From Gammaproteobacteria bacterium (lineage in GTDB: Bacteria > Pseudomonadota > Gammaproteobacteria > Ga0077536): a DNA stretch of 36,722 nt. The stretch is from assembly GCA_020849475.1 (NCBI GenBank), contig JADLGE010000091.1, positions 1 through 36,722 of the forward strand, in the 5' to 3' direction. The first letter of the stretch is position 1. Each line of letters begins with the position of its first letter. The notes beneath the pieces were generated by a model. It was not told the origin of the DNA. It worked only from the letters and a program-made list of their open reading frames with translations, and did not search any database. Shown piece after piece: positions 16,802 through 25,426 of this stretch. Made by a program: the position numbers and the translations under genes.

Positions 16802-18976
16802 ATGGCCGGTTTCACCTCGCGCACGCAGGCTGTGCACGACATCACCAATCGCAAACCGATGGACGTCACGCCACCGGCGTCGCTCAGCAGCCTGTGGGCA
16901 AGCGACGTCTTCACCTTGGCCAAGATGAAGGAATGTCTGCCCAAGGACGTGTTCAAATCCCTGCAGAACACCATTGAGCACGGCGTGGGTCTCGATGTCT
17001 CGGTGGCCGACATGGTGGCGCTGGCGATGAAGGACTGGGCGCTGTCCAAGGGCGCACTGTATTACGCCCACGTGTTCTACCCGCTGACCAATGCCACCGC
17101 CGAGAAGCACGACGGTTTCATTTCCGTGCAGAGCGACGGCTCGGTGATTTCCGAATTCAGCGGCAAGGTGCTGGTGCAGGGCGAGCCCGACGGTTCGTCG
17201 TTTCCCAACGGTGGCATACGTTCCACCTTCGAAGCACGCGGCTATACCGCGTGGGACGCCACCAGCCCCGCCTACATCATGACCACCGACAACGGCGCGA
17301 CGCTGTGCATACCGACGGTGTTCGTGTCGTGGAGCGGTGAGGCGCTGGACAAGAAGACCCCACTGCTGCGCGCCAATGCCGCCATGAACAAGGCCGCGCA
17401 TCGCGTGCTGTCGCTGCTCGGACACTCCGACATCGCGCCGATCAAATCGAGCTGCGGCGCCGAGCAGGAATATTTTCTGGTCGATGCCAACTTCGTCGCC
17501 AGCCGTCCCGACCTGCTGCTCGCCGGACGCACGCTTTTCGGTGCGCCGTCGGCCAAGGGCCAGCAGTTCGACGACCACTATTTCGGCGCCATCCCCGAGC
17601 GTGTGCAGGTCTACATGCAGGACGTCGAAGAGCAGCTCTATCGACTGGCAATTCCGGCCAAGACCCGCCACAACGAGGTCGCGCCCGGCCAGTTTGAAAT
17701 TGCGCCGTTCTTCGAGTCGGCCAACGTCGCGACCGATCACCAGCAGCTGTTGATGACGGTCTTGAAGAACACCGCCAAGAAACACGGCCTGGTGTGCCTG
17801 CTGCATGAAAAGCCCTTCAAGGGCGTCAATGGTTCCGGCAAGCATGTGAATTGGTCGGTGGGCAACAGCACCCAGGGCAACCTGCTCGACCCCGGCCACA
17901 CCCCCCATTCCAACATGCAGTTCCTGCTGTTCTGTGGCGCGGCGATTCGCGGTGTGCACAAGTTCGGCCCGCTGCTGCGCGCGGTGGTGGCGACCGCCAG
18001 CAACGATCACCGCCTCGGCGCCAACGAAGCGCCGCCCGCCATCATGTCGGTGTATCTCGGTTCGCAGATTGAAAACGTGTTCGACCAGATCAGCGCCGGC
18101 ACCATCACCGGCTCGATCATTCCGGGCATGATGGACCTCGGCATCGACACGCTGCCGGTGTTCAAGAAAGACGCCGGTGACCGCAATCGCACCTCGCCGT
18201 TTGCCTTCACCGGCAACCGCTTCGAATTCCGCGCGGTGGGCTCGGGGCAATCCGTGGCCGGACCGCTGGTGGCCTTGAACACCATCCTCGCCGATTCGCT
18301 GCACTGGGTGGCGGACAATCTCGAAGCGCAATTGAAGAGCGGCACCGATCTCGACACCGCCATTCTCAATACCCTGAAGACGCTCATCGACGAGCACGGC
18401 GCGGTGGTGTTTGGCGGCAATGGTTATTCCGCCGAATGGCACAAGGAGGCGGTCGAGAAGCGCGGCCTGCTCAATTTAAGGACCGCCGCCGATGCGCTGC
18501 CGGTGCTGAAGAGCGCGGCGGTCGAAGCCTTGTTCGACGGCCAGGGCGTGCTGTCGCCGGTCGAGCTCGCGAGCCGCTTCGAAATCTACGCCGAGCAATA
18601 CATCCTCGCCATCGAAGTCGAAGCGCGACTGGTGGTCAGCATGGCCAAGACCGGCATCTATCCGGCGGTGGTCAAATACCTGTCGGATCTTTGCACCTGT
18701 CTGGCCGATCTCAAGGCCCACGACATCGCGCTGGACGACAGCAGCCTGAACACCATCGCCACGCAGTTGAGCGCCATGACGGACAAGGCAAAAGCGCTCA
18801 GTGCGGCGCTCACGCGTCATGATTTCGCCAGCATCGAGGAGCACCTGCAGTTCTGCGCGCAGACCATCCGCCCCCTGATGGACGAAGTGCGCCAGCACGC
18901 TGACGCGCTGGAAGGCGAAGTGGCCAACGAGCTGTGGCCTTATCCTACCTACCAGGAAATGTTGTTCGTGCGCTGA
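16802..18976 (+). CDS. glnN: Glutamine synthetase type III (GSIII)
   Basis: It forms glutamine from glutamate, ammonia and ATP, as a dodecamer in known family members. At 724 residues it is far longer than GSI (about 470). The five GSIII-type core blocks are present: GAEQEYFL (219-226), NEVAPGQFE (291-299), [13 protein letters not shown] (340-352), [14 protein letters not shown] (401-414) and [18 protein letters not shown] (460-477). The long C-terminal helical extension of GSIII ends in [12 protein letters not shown]. There is no GSI-type adenylylation loop, so regulation by GlnE is not expected. ATG 16802 has AGGAA nine bases upstream. GSIII is best known from Bacteroidetes, cyanobacteria and some firmicutes and is patchy in gammaproteobacteria. 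No ntrBC or amtB is adjacent. Confidence 0.95.
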   Translation: MAGFTSRTQAVHDITNRKPMDVTPPASLSSLWASDVFTLAKMKECLPKDVFKSLQNTIEHGVGLDVSVADMVALAMKDWALSKGALYYAHVFYPLTNATAEKHDGFISVQSDGSVISEFSGKVLVQGEPDGSSFPNGGIRSTFEARGYTAWDATSPAYIMTTDNGATLCIPTVFVSWSGEALDKKTPLLRANAAMNKAAHRVLSLLGHSDIAPIKSSCGAEQEYFLVDANFVASRPDLLLAGRTLFGAPSAKGQQFDDHYFGAIPERVQVYMQDVEEQLYRLAIPAKTRHNEVAPGQFEIAPFFESANVATDHQQLLMTVLKNTAKKHGLVCLLHEKPFKGVNGSGKHVNWSVGNSTQGNLLDPGHTPHSNMQFLLFCGAAIRGVHKFGPLLRAVVATASNDHRLGANEAPPAIMSVYLGSQIENVFDQISAGTITGSIIPGMMDLGIDTLPVFKKDAGDRNRTSPFAFTGNRFEFRAVGSGQSVAGPLVALNTILADSLHWVADNLEAQLKSGTDLDTAILNTLKTLIDEHGAVVFGGNGYSAEWHKEAVEKRGLLNLRTAADALPVLKSAAVEALFDGQGVLSPVELASRFEIYAEQYILAIEVEARLVVSMAKTGIYPAVVKYLSDLCTCLADLKAHDIALDDSSLNTIATQLSAMTDKAKALSAALTRHDFASIEEHLQFCAQTIRPLMDEVRQHADALEGEVANELWPYPTYQEMLFVR

Positions 18977-18996
18977 CTCCCGGCTTGCTCGCGCGC

Positions 18997-19024
18997 AAAA
19001 AAAAGCCCCGGCGGAGGCCGGGGC
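18997..19024 (-). terminator. Rho-independent terminator of the degP/mucD gene
   Basis: GCCCCGGC (19005-19012), loop GGAG, GCCGGGGC (19017-19024) forms a perfect 8-bp stem. Eight A residues precede it on the plus strand (18997-19004), which on the minus strand become a U8 tract right after the hairpin. It is 83 bases beyond the minus-strand stop at 19107. On the plus strand the U-tract is missing, so it serves degP rather than the glutamine synthetase gene. Confidence 0.9.
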
Positions 19025-19106
19025 GAACCCTTGTTGAAGGGAGGGAGGGAGACATCGGAAACCACGTGCCAGTGGCCGCGCCGCGCGGCGCGGCCGTCAG
19101 TCAAAC

Positions 19107-20618
19107 TCAGGCAATCTTCATGGCGGTGAAGAACTGCTGATCACCACGGCGGATGAGCACCACCACCGGACGCTTGTCGTCATGGGCGCTGCCGAGCGCA
19201 TGCTTGGCCGATTGAGCGTCGGCGACCTCGGCGTTATTGACCCGCACGATCACGTCGCCGGGCTTCAAGCCGCTTTCCTCGGCGGCGCTGCCGTTCTTGA
19301 CGCCCACCACCAGGGCGCCCTTGACGCTGTCATCGAGGTTGAGCTGCGCCCGTGCGTCGCTCGACAGGGCGCCGAGCGCCACGCCGAGTTTCTCGTCGAG
19401 ATTGTCGGCGCCGTTATCCGTCGGTGCGGCGTCCTGTTTGAAGGCCACATCGTTCTGGGCGTTGCGATCGATGACCGTGGCCAGGCGTTCGCTCTTGCCA
19501 TTCCGCACGATATCGATGTGCACTTTGGCGCCGGGTTCGGCCTTGGCCACCGCCTTGCTGAGGTCGCGCGCATCCTTGATGGCGGTGTCGCCGAATTTGA
19601 GGATGACGTCGCCGACCTTCACACCGGCGCGCGCCGCCGGACTCTTCTCGACCACCGCCGCGACCAGCGCGCCGCTGGCGTCCTTGATGTTGAGGGCCTC
19701 GGCCATTGCGGCGCTGACCGGCTGAATCTGCACGCCCAGCCAGCCGCGGGTCACGGCGCCGTGATTGCGCAATTCGCCCACCACGCGCTCGGCTTCGCGC
19801 GCCGGTATGGCGAAGCCGATGCCGATGTTGCCGCCGTTGGGTGAATAGATGGCGGTGTTGACGCCGACCACGCGACCTTCGGCATTGATGACCGGGCCGC
19901 CGGAGTTGCCACTGTTGATGGGCGCGTCGATCTGCAGATAGTCGTCGTAAGGGCCGGAGTGGATGTCGCGACCGCGCGCCGAGATGATGCCGGCGGTGAC
20001 GCTGCCACCGAGGCCAAACGGGCTGCCGATAGCCACCACCCAGTCACCGACCCGTGCGCGATCGGAGTCACCAAAAGCGACGGCCGGCAACTCGCCCTTG
20101 GGCTCGACCTTGATCACGGCGAGATCGGTCATGGGGTCGGTGCCGACCAATTTGGCCGGCAGTTCGCGACCGTCGGTCAGCGTGACCTTGATGTCGTCGG
20201 CGCCGTCGATCACATGGTTGTTGGTCACGATGTAACCGCTCTTGTCGACGATGAAGCCCGAGCCCAGGCCCTCGATCTTGGCCTGCGGATCGGCCTGCTG
20301 CGGCCCGAAGGCAAACGGGCCGGGACCGAAGTGACGGAAGAACTGGCCCATGGGCGAATCGGGATCGAGCTCCATCGGTCGACCTTCCAGGCGCGCGACC
20401 TTGGCGGCGTTCTTGACCACCGCAATCTTGACCACCGCCGGCTGCACGGTTTCGATGACGTCGGCGAACTGCGGCTGGGTGAAGGTCGGCGTCGCGCCCG
20501 GCATGACCGGTGCGGCCTCGACCCCGGGCCAGGTCACCACCCCCAGCGCCAGCGGTACGGCGAGCGCGGCGGCGTAGGCTTGATGGCGATGAAGAATGCG
20601 GGCGATGGCGGATTTCAT
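19107..20618 (-). CDS. degP: Periplasmic serine endoprotease DegP/MucD (HtrA family)
   Basis: This is an ATP-independent periplasmic protease and chaperone that clears misfolded envelope proteins. The 503 residues comprise a signal peptide (about 1-36, ending GVEAA), a trypsin-like domain with His135 (TNNHVID), Asp165 (TDPMTDLAV) and Ser239 (NSGNSGGPV), then PDZ1 (about 285-385) and PDZ2 (about 410-500). The acidic/Phe-rich LA loop PMGQFFRHFGPGPFAFGPQQ is the type seen in MucD. A textbook AAGGAGG (20625-20631 complement) precedes the ATG. It is divergent from a two-component system, as with envelope-stress regulators that control degP elsewhere; direct control is inferred only. A strong terminator follows. 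Confidence 0.96.
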   Translation of the reverse strand: MKSAIARILHRHQAYAAALAVPLALGVVTWPGVEAAPVMPGATPTFTQPQFADVIETVQPAVVKIAVVKNAAKVARLEGRPMELDPDSPMGQFFRHFGPGPFAFGPQQADPQAKIEGLGSGFIVDKSGYIVTNNHVIDGADDIKVTLTDGRELPAKLVGTDPMTDLAVIKVEPKGELPAVAFGDSDRARVGDWVVAIGSPFGLGGSVTAGIISARGRDIHSGPYDDYLQIDAPINSGNSGGPVINAEGRVVGVNTAIYSPNGGNIGIGFAIPAREAERVVGELRNHGAVTRGWLGVQIQPVSAAMAEALNIKDASGALVAAVVEKSPAARAGVKVGDVILKFGDTAIKDARDLSKAVAKAEPGAKVHIDIVRNGKSERLATVIDRNAQNDVAFKQDAAPTDNGADNLDEKLGVALGALSSDARAQLNLDDSVKGALVVGVKNGSAAEESGLKPGDVIVRVNNAEVADAQSAKHALGSAHDDKRPVVVLIRRGDQQFFTAMKIA

Positions 20619-20698
20619 GATGAGCCTCCTTCAGGCTGGAAATCGTTCAAGTGCGGGCAAGTCTGAACGCGCGTCCATTACTGGAGGCTTTCCGGGCG

Positions 20699-20714
20699 AT
20701 TAATTTTTTGTAAT
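20699..20714. promoter_or_regulatory. AT-rich palindrome in the degP / response-regulator divergent region
   Basis: ATTAATTTTTTGTAAT is 15/16 A+T in otherwise GC-rich DNA, with ATTA/TAAT ends as inverted arms. It lies 81 bases from the degP start and 101 bases from the response-regulator start, so it could hold promoter elements or an operator for both. Assignment rests only on position and composition. Confidence 0.35.
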
Positions 20715-20814
20715 GTGCGCACGGCGTGCGGCTGGTAGGCGGGCCGCTGGAAGCTTGGCACAATGGCCCATCCCACTCGTTGTCGATGCGCGCCGTCGCG
20801 CCAGGAGTCCCGCC

Positions 20815-21507
20815 GTGCATCTGCTCGTCGTTGAAGACGATCGCGATACCCGCGAGTTCATTCGCAACGGACTCGTGCAGGCTGGTCACAGCGTCGATAC
20901 CGCCGCCAATGGTCGCGACGGCCTGTTTGCCGCCACTACCCAGCAATTCGATCTGGTGGTGCTCGATCGCATGTTGCCCGAGGTCGATGGCCTGACGGTG
21001 CTGCGCACCTTGCGCGCATCGGGCTCGCGCGTGCCGGTGTTGCTGCTGTCGGCGCTGGGCGAAGTCGATCAGCGCGTGGCGGGTCTGCGCGCCGGCGCCG
21101 ATGATTACCTGGTCAAACCCTTCGCCTTCAGCGAACTCGAAGCGCGCATCGAAGCCTTGTCGCGACGCACGGCGCCGGAAGGCCCGACCACCGTGCTCAA
21201 GGTCGGCGACCTCGAACTCGATCTCATGACGCGCGGCGTCAAGCGTGGCGAGACCGCCATCGAGCTGCAGCCACGCGAGTTTCGCCTGCTGGAATACCTC
21301 ATGCGCCACGCCGGCCAGGTGGTGACACGCACCATGCTGCTCGAACACGTGTGGGACTATCACTTCGATCCGCAGACCAATGTCATCGATGTGCACGTGA
21401 GCCGGCTGCGCGCCAAGATAGACAAGGGTTTCGAACCGCCGCTGCTGCACACCGTGCGCGGCGCGGGCTATCGTCTCGCCATCGAGAGCGGTGGCGATGG
21501 CGCCTGA
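20815..21507 (+). CDS. OmpR/PhoB-family response regulator
   Basis: A 230-residue DNA-binding response regulator. The receiver domain (1-118) has the acidic pair VVEDD (6-9), phospho-Asp51 (VVLDRMLPEVDGL), the SA switch at 79-80 and Lys101 (DDYLVKPF). The winged-helix output domain (about 130-225) has LQPREFRLLEYLMRHAGQVVTR and the recognition region NVIDVHVSRLRAKID ending HTVRGAGYRL. A GTG start at 20815 is chosen because AGGAG lies eight bases upstream and the receiver begins with HLLVVEDD; the open frame upstream (from 20713) lacks homology. The gene overlaps the kinase gene, so they form one operon. Divergence from degP suggests an envelope-stress role. Confidence 0.93.
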   Translation: MHLLVVEDDRDTREFIRNGLVQAGHSVDTAANGRDGLFAATTQQFDLVVLDRMLPEVDGLTVLRTLRASGSRVPVLLLSALGEVDQRVAGLRAGADDYLVKPFAFSELEARIEALSRRTAPEGPTTVLKVGDLELDLMTRGVKRGETAIELQPREFRLLEYLMRHAGQVVTRTMLLEHVWDYHFDPQTNVIDVHVSRLRAKIDKGFEPPLLHTVRGAGYRLAIESGGDGA

Positions 21508-22885
21508 AGCATCGCGCTCACTGGCTGCGCGCTGCGGCGCGCTGCTCAGAACCAGCACCTTTCAGCTCACGCTGTTCTATACCGGCCTGTTCTCGCTGTC
21601 GGCGGCGCTGCTCGCGATGTTCTTCTACTGGTCGACCATTGGCCTGTTGGTACGCGAGACCGATGCCACCTTGAAGGCCGAGATCACCGGTCTTGCCGAG
21701 CAGTACATCGAGCATGGTCTCGAACGCCTGGTGCAGGTCATCGTGCATCGCATTCGCAACGACCAGTCGGGCGCGATGATTTACCTGTTCGCGACCCGCG
21801 ACAACCAGCCCCTGGCCGGCAACCTGCTCGAATGGCCGCGCATCGAGGCCGATGTCGACGGCTGGGTGGAGTTCACCCACCATCGCGCCGATGGTCGCGA
21901 CGTGCCGGCGCGCGCGCGCGTCTACCTGCTGGGCGATGGCCTGCATCTGCTGGTCGGGCGCAACATCGAGCAATTGCGGCAGTTGAAGCAGGTTTTCAAT
22001 CGTGCGCTGCTGCTGGGCGTGGGGGTGATCTTCGTGCTCGCCACCGGCGGCGGACTTTTGATGAGCAATCGTATGCTCAAGCGTGTCGGCGCGATGACGG
22101 CGGCCACCGGCGACATCATTGCCGGGCAACTCGACCGCCGCCTCGAAATTCGCGGCGTGGGCGATGAGTTCGATGAGCTGGCTTCGCGCGTCAATATCAT
22201 GCTCGATCGCCTGCAGGCGCTGCTCGCGACCGTGCGCCATGTGTCGGACAATATCGCCCATGATTTACGCACGCCGCTGACGCGTCTGCGCAATCGCATC
22301 GAACTCGCGGCGCGCGAGGCGCCCGAAGCGCTGCGTGATGAACTCGAAGCGAGTGTTGAAGATGCCGATCAACTGCTCGCAACGTTCGCCGCGCTGCTGC
22401 GCATCGCACGCATTGAATCCGGCAGTTACGACGCCGAGGTCGAAGTACTGGACCTTGGTACGCTCATCAATGACGCCAACGAGTTGTACCTCGGCGTCGC
22501 GCAGGACAAGCAGCTCAGCTTGCAGGCGGAAGTGCATGGCCAGCCGCTGGTGCGCGGTGATCGCAATCTGTTGTTCCAGGCGCTGACCAACCTGCTCGAC
22601 AACGCCATCAAGCATTCACCGGCGGGCGCCGTGGTGAAGGTCGATGTCAGGACAGCGGGGCCGGACGTGGTCGTTGAGGTGCGCGACGCCGGGCCGGGCA
22701 TCCCGCTCGAAGAGCGGGAACGCGTAACGCAGCGTTTCACGCGTCTCGATCAGAGTCGCAGCCTGCCAGGCAGCGGGCTGGGCCTGTCCTTGGTCAAGGC
22801 GGTGGCTGAACTGCACAAGGGCAGTTTGGGTTTCAGCGACAACGCGCCCGGATTGTGCGCGAGTTTGAGATTGCCGGCGGCGTGA
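21497..22885 (+). CDS. Membrane sensor histidine kinase, partner of the adjacent response regulator
   Basis: A 462-residue inner-membrane kinase. TM1 is about 25-48 and TM2 about 169-190, enclosing a periplasmic sensor of about 120 residues with no recognised domain. A HAMP linker follows (191-243). The H-box SDNIAHDLRTPLTRLRNRIE carries phospho-His255. The ATPase domain has NLLDNAIKHS (Asn365/369 region), DAGPGIP and GSGLGLS (425-431). ATG 21497 overlaps the regulator gene by 11 bases; an in-frame GTG at 21491 would add two residues. The pattern of a short periplasmic loop with this HAMP/H-box sequence resembles the QseC/CusS/PhoQ-like EnvZ superfamily. The signal cannot be read from sequence. 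Confidence 0.93.
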   Translation: MAPEASRSLAARCGALLRTSTFQLTLFYTGLFSLSAALLAMFFYWSTIGLLVRETDATLKAEITGLAEQYIEHGLERLVQVIVHRIRNDQSGAMIYLFATRDNQPLAGNLLEWPRIEADVDGWVEFTHHRADGRDVPARARVYLLGDGLHLLVGRNIEQLRQLKQVFNRALLLGVGVIFVLATGGGLLMSNRMLKRVGAMTAATGDIIAGQLDRRLEIRGVGDEFDELASRVNIMLDRLQALLATVRHVSDNIAHDLRTPLTRLRNRIELAAREAPEALRDELEASVEDADQLLATFAALLRIARIESGSYDAEVEVLDLGTLINDANELYLGVAQDKQLSLQAEVHGQPLVRGDRNLLFQALTNLLDNAIKHSPAGAVVKVDVRTAGPDVVVEVRDAGPGIPLEERERVTQRFTRLDQSRSLPGSGLGLSLVKAVAELHKGSLGFSDNAPGLCASLRLPAA

Positions 22886-22892
22886 TCGTATG

Positions 22893-22928
22893 GGTTTCAA
22901 TGTGCGAATTCATTCGCACACTAAAACC
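22893..22928. repeat. REP-like palindrome between convergent sensor-kinase and opgH genes
   Basis: TGTGCGAATTCATTCGCACA (22901-22920) has 8-bp arms around TTCA. Flanking GGTTT (22893-22897) and AAACC (22924-22928) extend the hairpin after short bulges. It shares the core of the other repeats in this window but is a single copy without the GTAG flank. It lies eight bases after the kinase stop and six bases before the opgH stop on the other strand, suggesting a bidirectional transcript-end role. Confidence 0.75.
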
Positions 22929-22933
22929 GAAAC

Positions 22934-25402
22934 TCAATACCTGAACTTACCCAAACGTCTACGCAGACTGCGCAGCGTATTCGGCGACGCCAGCGCCGCC
23001 GCCTGCAGCTTGCCATCGAGCAGGGTCGGCAACGCTTCCATCTGCCGTATGGCCTTGGCGCGGTCATTGGCGGCCGACATTGATTCGGTGACGACCGCCG
23101 GTGGGTTCTGTTCTACGAGGGCGAGATGCAACAGCCCCAGGCGATGATCGGTGATAACGGTCTCGAGCGCCGACTGCGATAAATGCACGGCCTGCGCTTC
23201 GAGCTCGGCACGGTTGGCGGCCACCGCTGGAATGATGGGCGGCGGCTCGTTCTCATCGGGCGTGCAGAGCAGACCGCGCTCGCGCAGCCACAGGCCGAGC
23301 GAGGGGCGTGAAGTCCACACCGACAAGGGCGCGGCGAACACCATGCTGAGCAGCGCCGGCGACATCCACAGCAACAGGCCGGGATAGACCGCGTAGGCGG
23401 CGGTCGCCAGCACCACGCCGGTGATGATGTGATGACGATGACGCTGCCAGGCTTCGCGCCACGGCGTGCCGACGTCATCGCGCGACTGGGTATTCCAGCC
23501 GCTGTCACCGCCGGCGAAGACGTTGAACACGAAGCGCGACTGAAACAGCATGTGCAACGGCGCCAGCAAGGCCGAGATCAAGGTCTCGGTCAGCACGCTG
23601 CCGAGCGTGCGCAGGCGACCGCCGAAACGTCGTGCAAGATCCTTGTCGAAGCACACCGCCAGCCAGCCGAAGAATTTCGGTGCGAGCAGAAAGCCCATGG
23701 TCCAGCCGAACACCTGGGCGGCGAGTTCCGGGTCGATGATGTGCCAGACCGGGTAGGGCGTGCGGTCGGGGAAAAAATACACCGGCAGTTCGAAGCGCGT
23801 TTCGAGGGCGGCGGCGATGCCGACCAGGATGAAGCTGAACCACAGCGGCGAGGCGAGATAGGCCATGATGCCGGTCAACAGGTGCAGGCGACTGGCGGGA
23901 TACAGGCCCTTGGCGCCGATGATCTTCATGTGCTGCAGATTGCCCTGGCACCAGCGCCGGTCGCGCAAGGCGTGATCGATCATCGACGGCGGCGCTTCCT
24001 CGAAGCTGCCTTCATCGTCGGGCAACAGATACACCCGCCAGCCGGCGCGCCGCATGAGCGCCGCTTCGACGAAATCATGACTCAACACCAGGCCACCAAA
24101 CGGCGGACCGCCGGGCAGGTGGGGCAGGCCAGCGTGACCGGCGAAGGCCGACAGACGAATGATGGCGTTATGGCCCCAGTAATTGCCGTCGCCGAGGTAC
24201 CACCACGCCAGGCCCGCGGCCAGCACCGGGCCATAGCACGAACCGGCAAACTGGTGGGTGCGCGCGAACAGCGTATTGCGATTGACCAGGCGCGGGATGG
24301 TTTGAATGATGCCGGCGTGCGGATTGGACTGCATGAGCTTGGCGAGGCGCACGACGGTGTTGCCGCACATCACGCTGTCGGCATCGAACACCAGCATCTG
24401 TTGATAGTGCCCGCCCCAGCGCCGGCAGAACTCGGCGAGGTTGCCGGCCTTGCGCGCGGTGTTCTCGTAACGGCGCCGATAGAAGAAGCGGCCGTTGGCG
24501 CCGAGCCGGCGACGGCTCAAATCCCAGGCCAGCTCTTCGGCTATCCAGGCATTGGTGTCGGTGCTGTCGGACAGTACGAAGAAATCGAAATTGTTGATCT
24601 CGCCCGCCGCTTCGATTTCGCGATAAATGCATTCGAGCGCGCCGAACACGCGCTGCGGCGATTCGTTATAGACCGGCATGATGATGGCGGTGCGCGTGGT
24701 GAGCGTGGTCGCGGCCGGCAACAGGCCGGTGGTCAGCGCCGGTGCGCCACGCCACATCGCGAAAAGACCGGCGAGGCCGGTCCAGAACGACATTGCTATC
24801 CACACGAAGTTGGCGGTGAACAACACCATCAGCACGACTTCGATGACCGAGATGCCACCCGGGGTGAACACGCGGCCGAGCTCGAAGCAGCCGAGCCCGG
24901 TGGTGCCCAAGGTCAGGATGGCGAGCAGCAGGCGGCGGCGCCAGCGTGGCTCGGTGAGCGGCGCGGGCGGCGCGGCATGACCGTCGGCTTCGTTCCATTC
25001 GGTCAACGACTGCGGCGGCATGGCGAGCGGCGCCGGCGCCGGCAGCGACAGCGGCAGGGCCTGCATGAAGGCTGATTCGAAGGCGCGCGAGGGCGTGCTT
25101 TGCAGTAATTGATCGGGCCAGTGCTTGCCGATTTCGAGCGTCAGCAGTGCCACGCGCGGCGCCGCCGAATAGGGATGCACGGTGATGCCGGTGCGCGCCA
25201 CCATCGCCGCCAGCCAATGGCGGATGCGATCGTCGATGAGCTTCAAGGCCTGGGTCGGCGCGCTGTCCGGTGGGATATCCGCCAGCAGGCTGTGCGCCTT
25301 GGCCGTCGCCGCTTCGGGCGTGTAAGCGAGGCCCGCCAGGTAGCGCGCCACCACACGCTCGAGATGGGATGTCGCGGTGACGCTTTCTAGCGTGTCATCC
25401 AC
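22934..25402 (-). CDS. opgH: Glucans biosynthesis glucosyltransferase OpgH (MdoH)
   Basis: OpgH is an inner-membrane GT2 enzyme that polymerises glucose from UDP-glucose into the backbone of osmoregulated periplasmic glucans. The 822-residue protein has a soluble N-terminal region, paired TM segments at about 157-175 and 185-215, and the GT2 domain: IIMPVYNE (240-247), the DAD metal motif (340-342, VFDADSVM), SHDFVEAAL with the catalytic-base region (441-449), and DRRWCQGN (481-488). Further TM helices lie in the C-terminal third. It starts with GTG at 25402, 24 bases after the opgG/opgD-family gene; no strong ribosome-binding site is visible, so coupling to that gene is likely. Confidence 0.95.
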   Translation of the reverse strand: MDDTLESVTATSHLERVVARYLAGLAYTPEAATAKAHSLLADIPPDSAPTQALKLIDDRIRHWLAAMVARTGITVHPYSAAPRVALLTLEIGKHWPDQLLQSTPSRAFESAFMQALPLSLPAPAPLAMPPQSLTEWNEADGHAAPPAPLTEPRWRRRLLLAILTLGTTGLGCFELGRVFTPGGISVIEVVLMVLFTANFVWIAMSFWTGLAGLFAMWRGAPALTTGLLPAATTLTTRTAIIMPVYNESPQRVFGALECIYREIEAAGEINNFDFFVLSDSTDTNAWIAEELAWDLSRRRLGANGRFFYRRRYENTARKAGNLAEFCRRWGGHYQQMLVFDADSVMCGNTVVRLAKLMQSNPHAGIIQTIPRLVNRNTLFARTHQFAGSCYGPVLAAGLAWWYLGDGNYWGHNAIIRLSAFAGHAGLPHLPGGPPFGGLVLSHDFVEAALMRRAGWRVYLLPDDEGSFEEAPPSMIDHALRDRRWCQGNLQHMKIIGAKGLYPASRLHLLTGIMAYLASPLWFSFILVGIAAALETRFELPVYFFPDRTPYPVWHIIDPELAAQVFGWTMGFLLAPKFFGWLAVCFDKDLARRFGGRLRTLGSVLTETLISALLAPLHMLFQSRFVFNVFAGGDSGWNTQSRDDVGTPWREAWQRHRHHIITGVVLATAAYAVYPGLLLWMSPALLSMVFAAPLSVWTSRPSLGLWLRERGLLCTPDENEPPPIIPAVAANRAELEAQAVHLSQSALETVITDHRLGLLHLALVEQNPPAVVTESMSAANDRAKAIRQMEALPTLLDGKLQAAALASPNTLRSLRRRLGKFRY

Positions 25403-25426
25403 CGTGGCGGGCCACGGACGGCGCGC

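Noticed and set aside
20645..20668. GTTCA...TGAAC inverted repeat upstream of degP
   Set aside because: Five-bp arms with a long spacer; no second copy or known consensus supports an operator.
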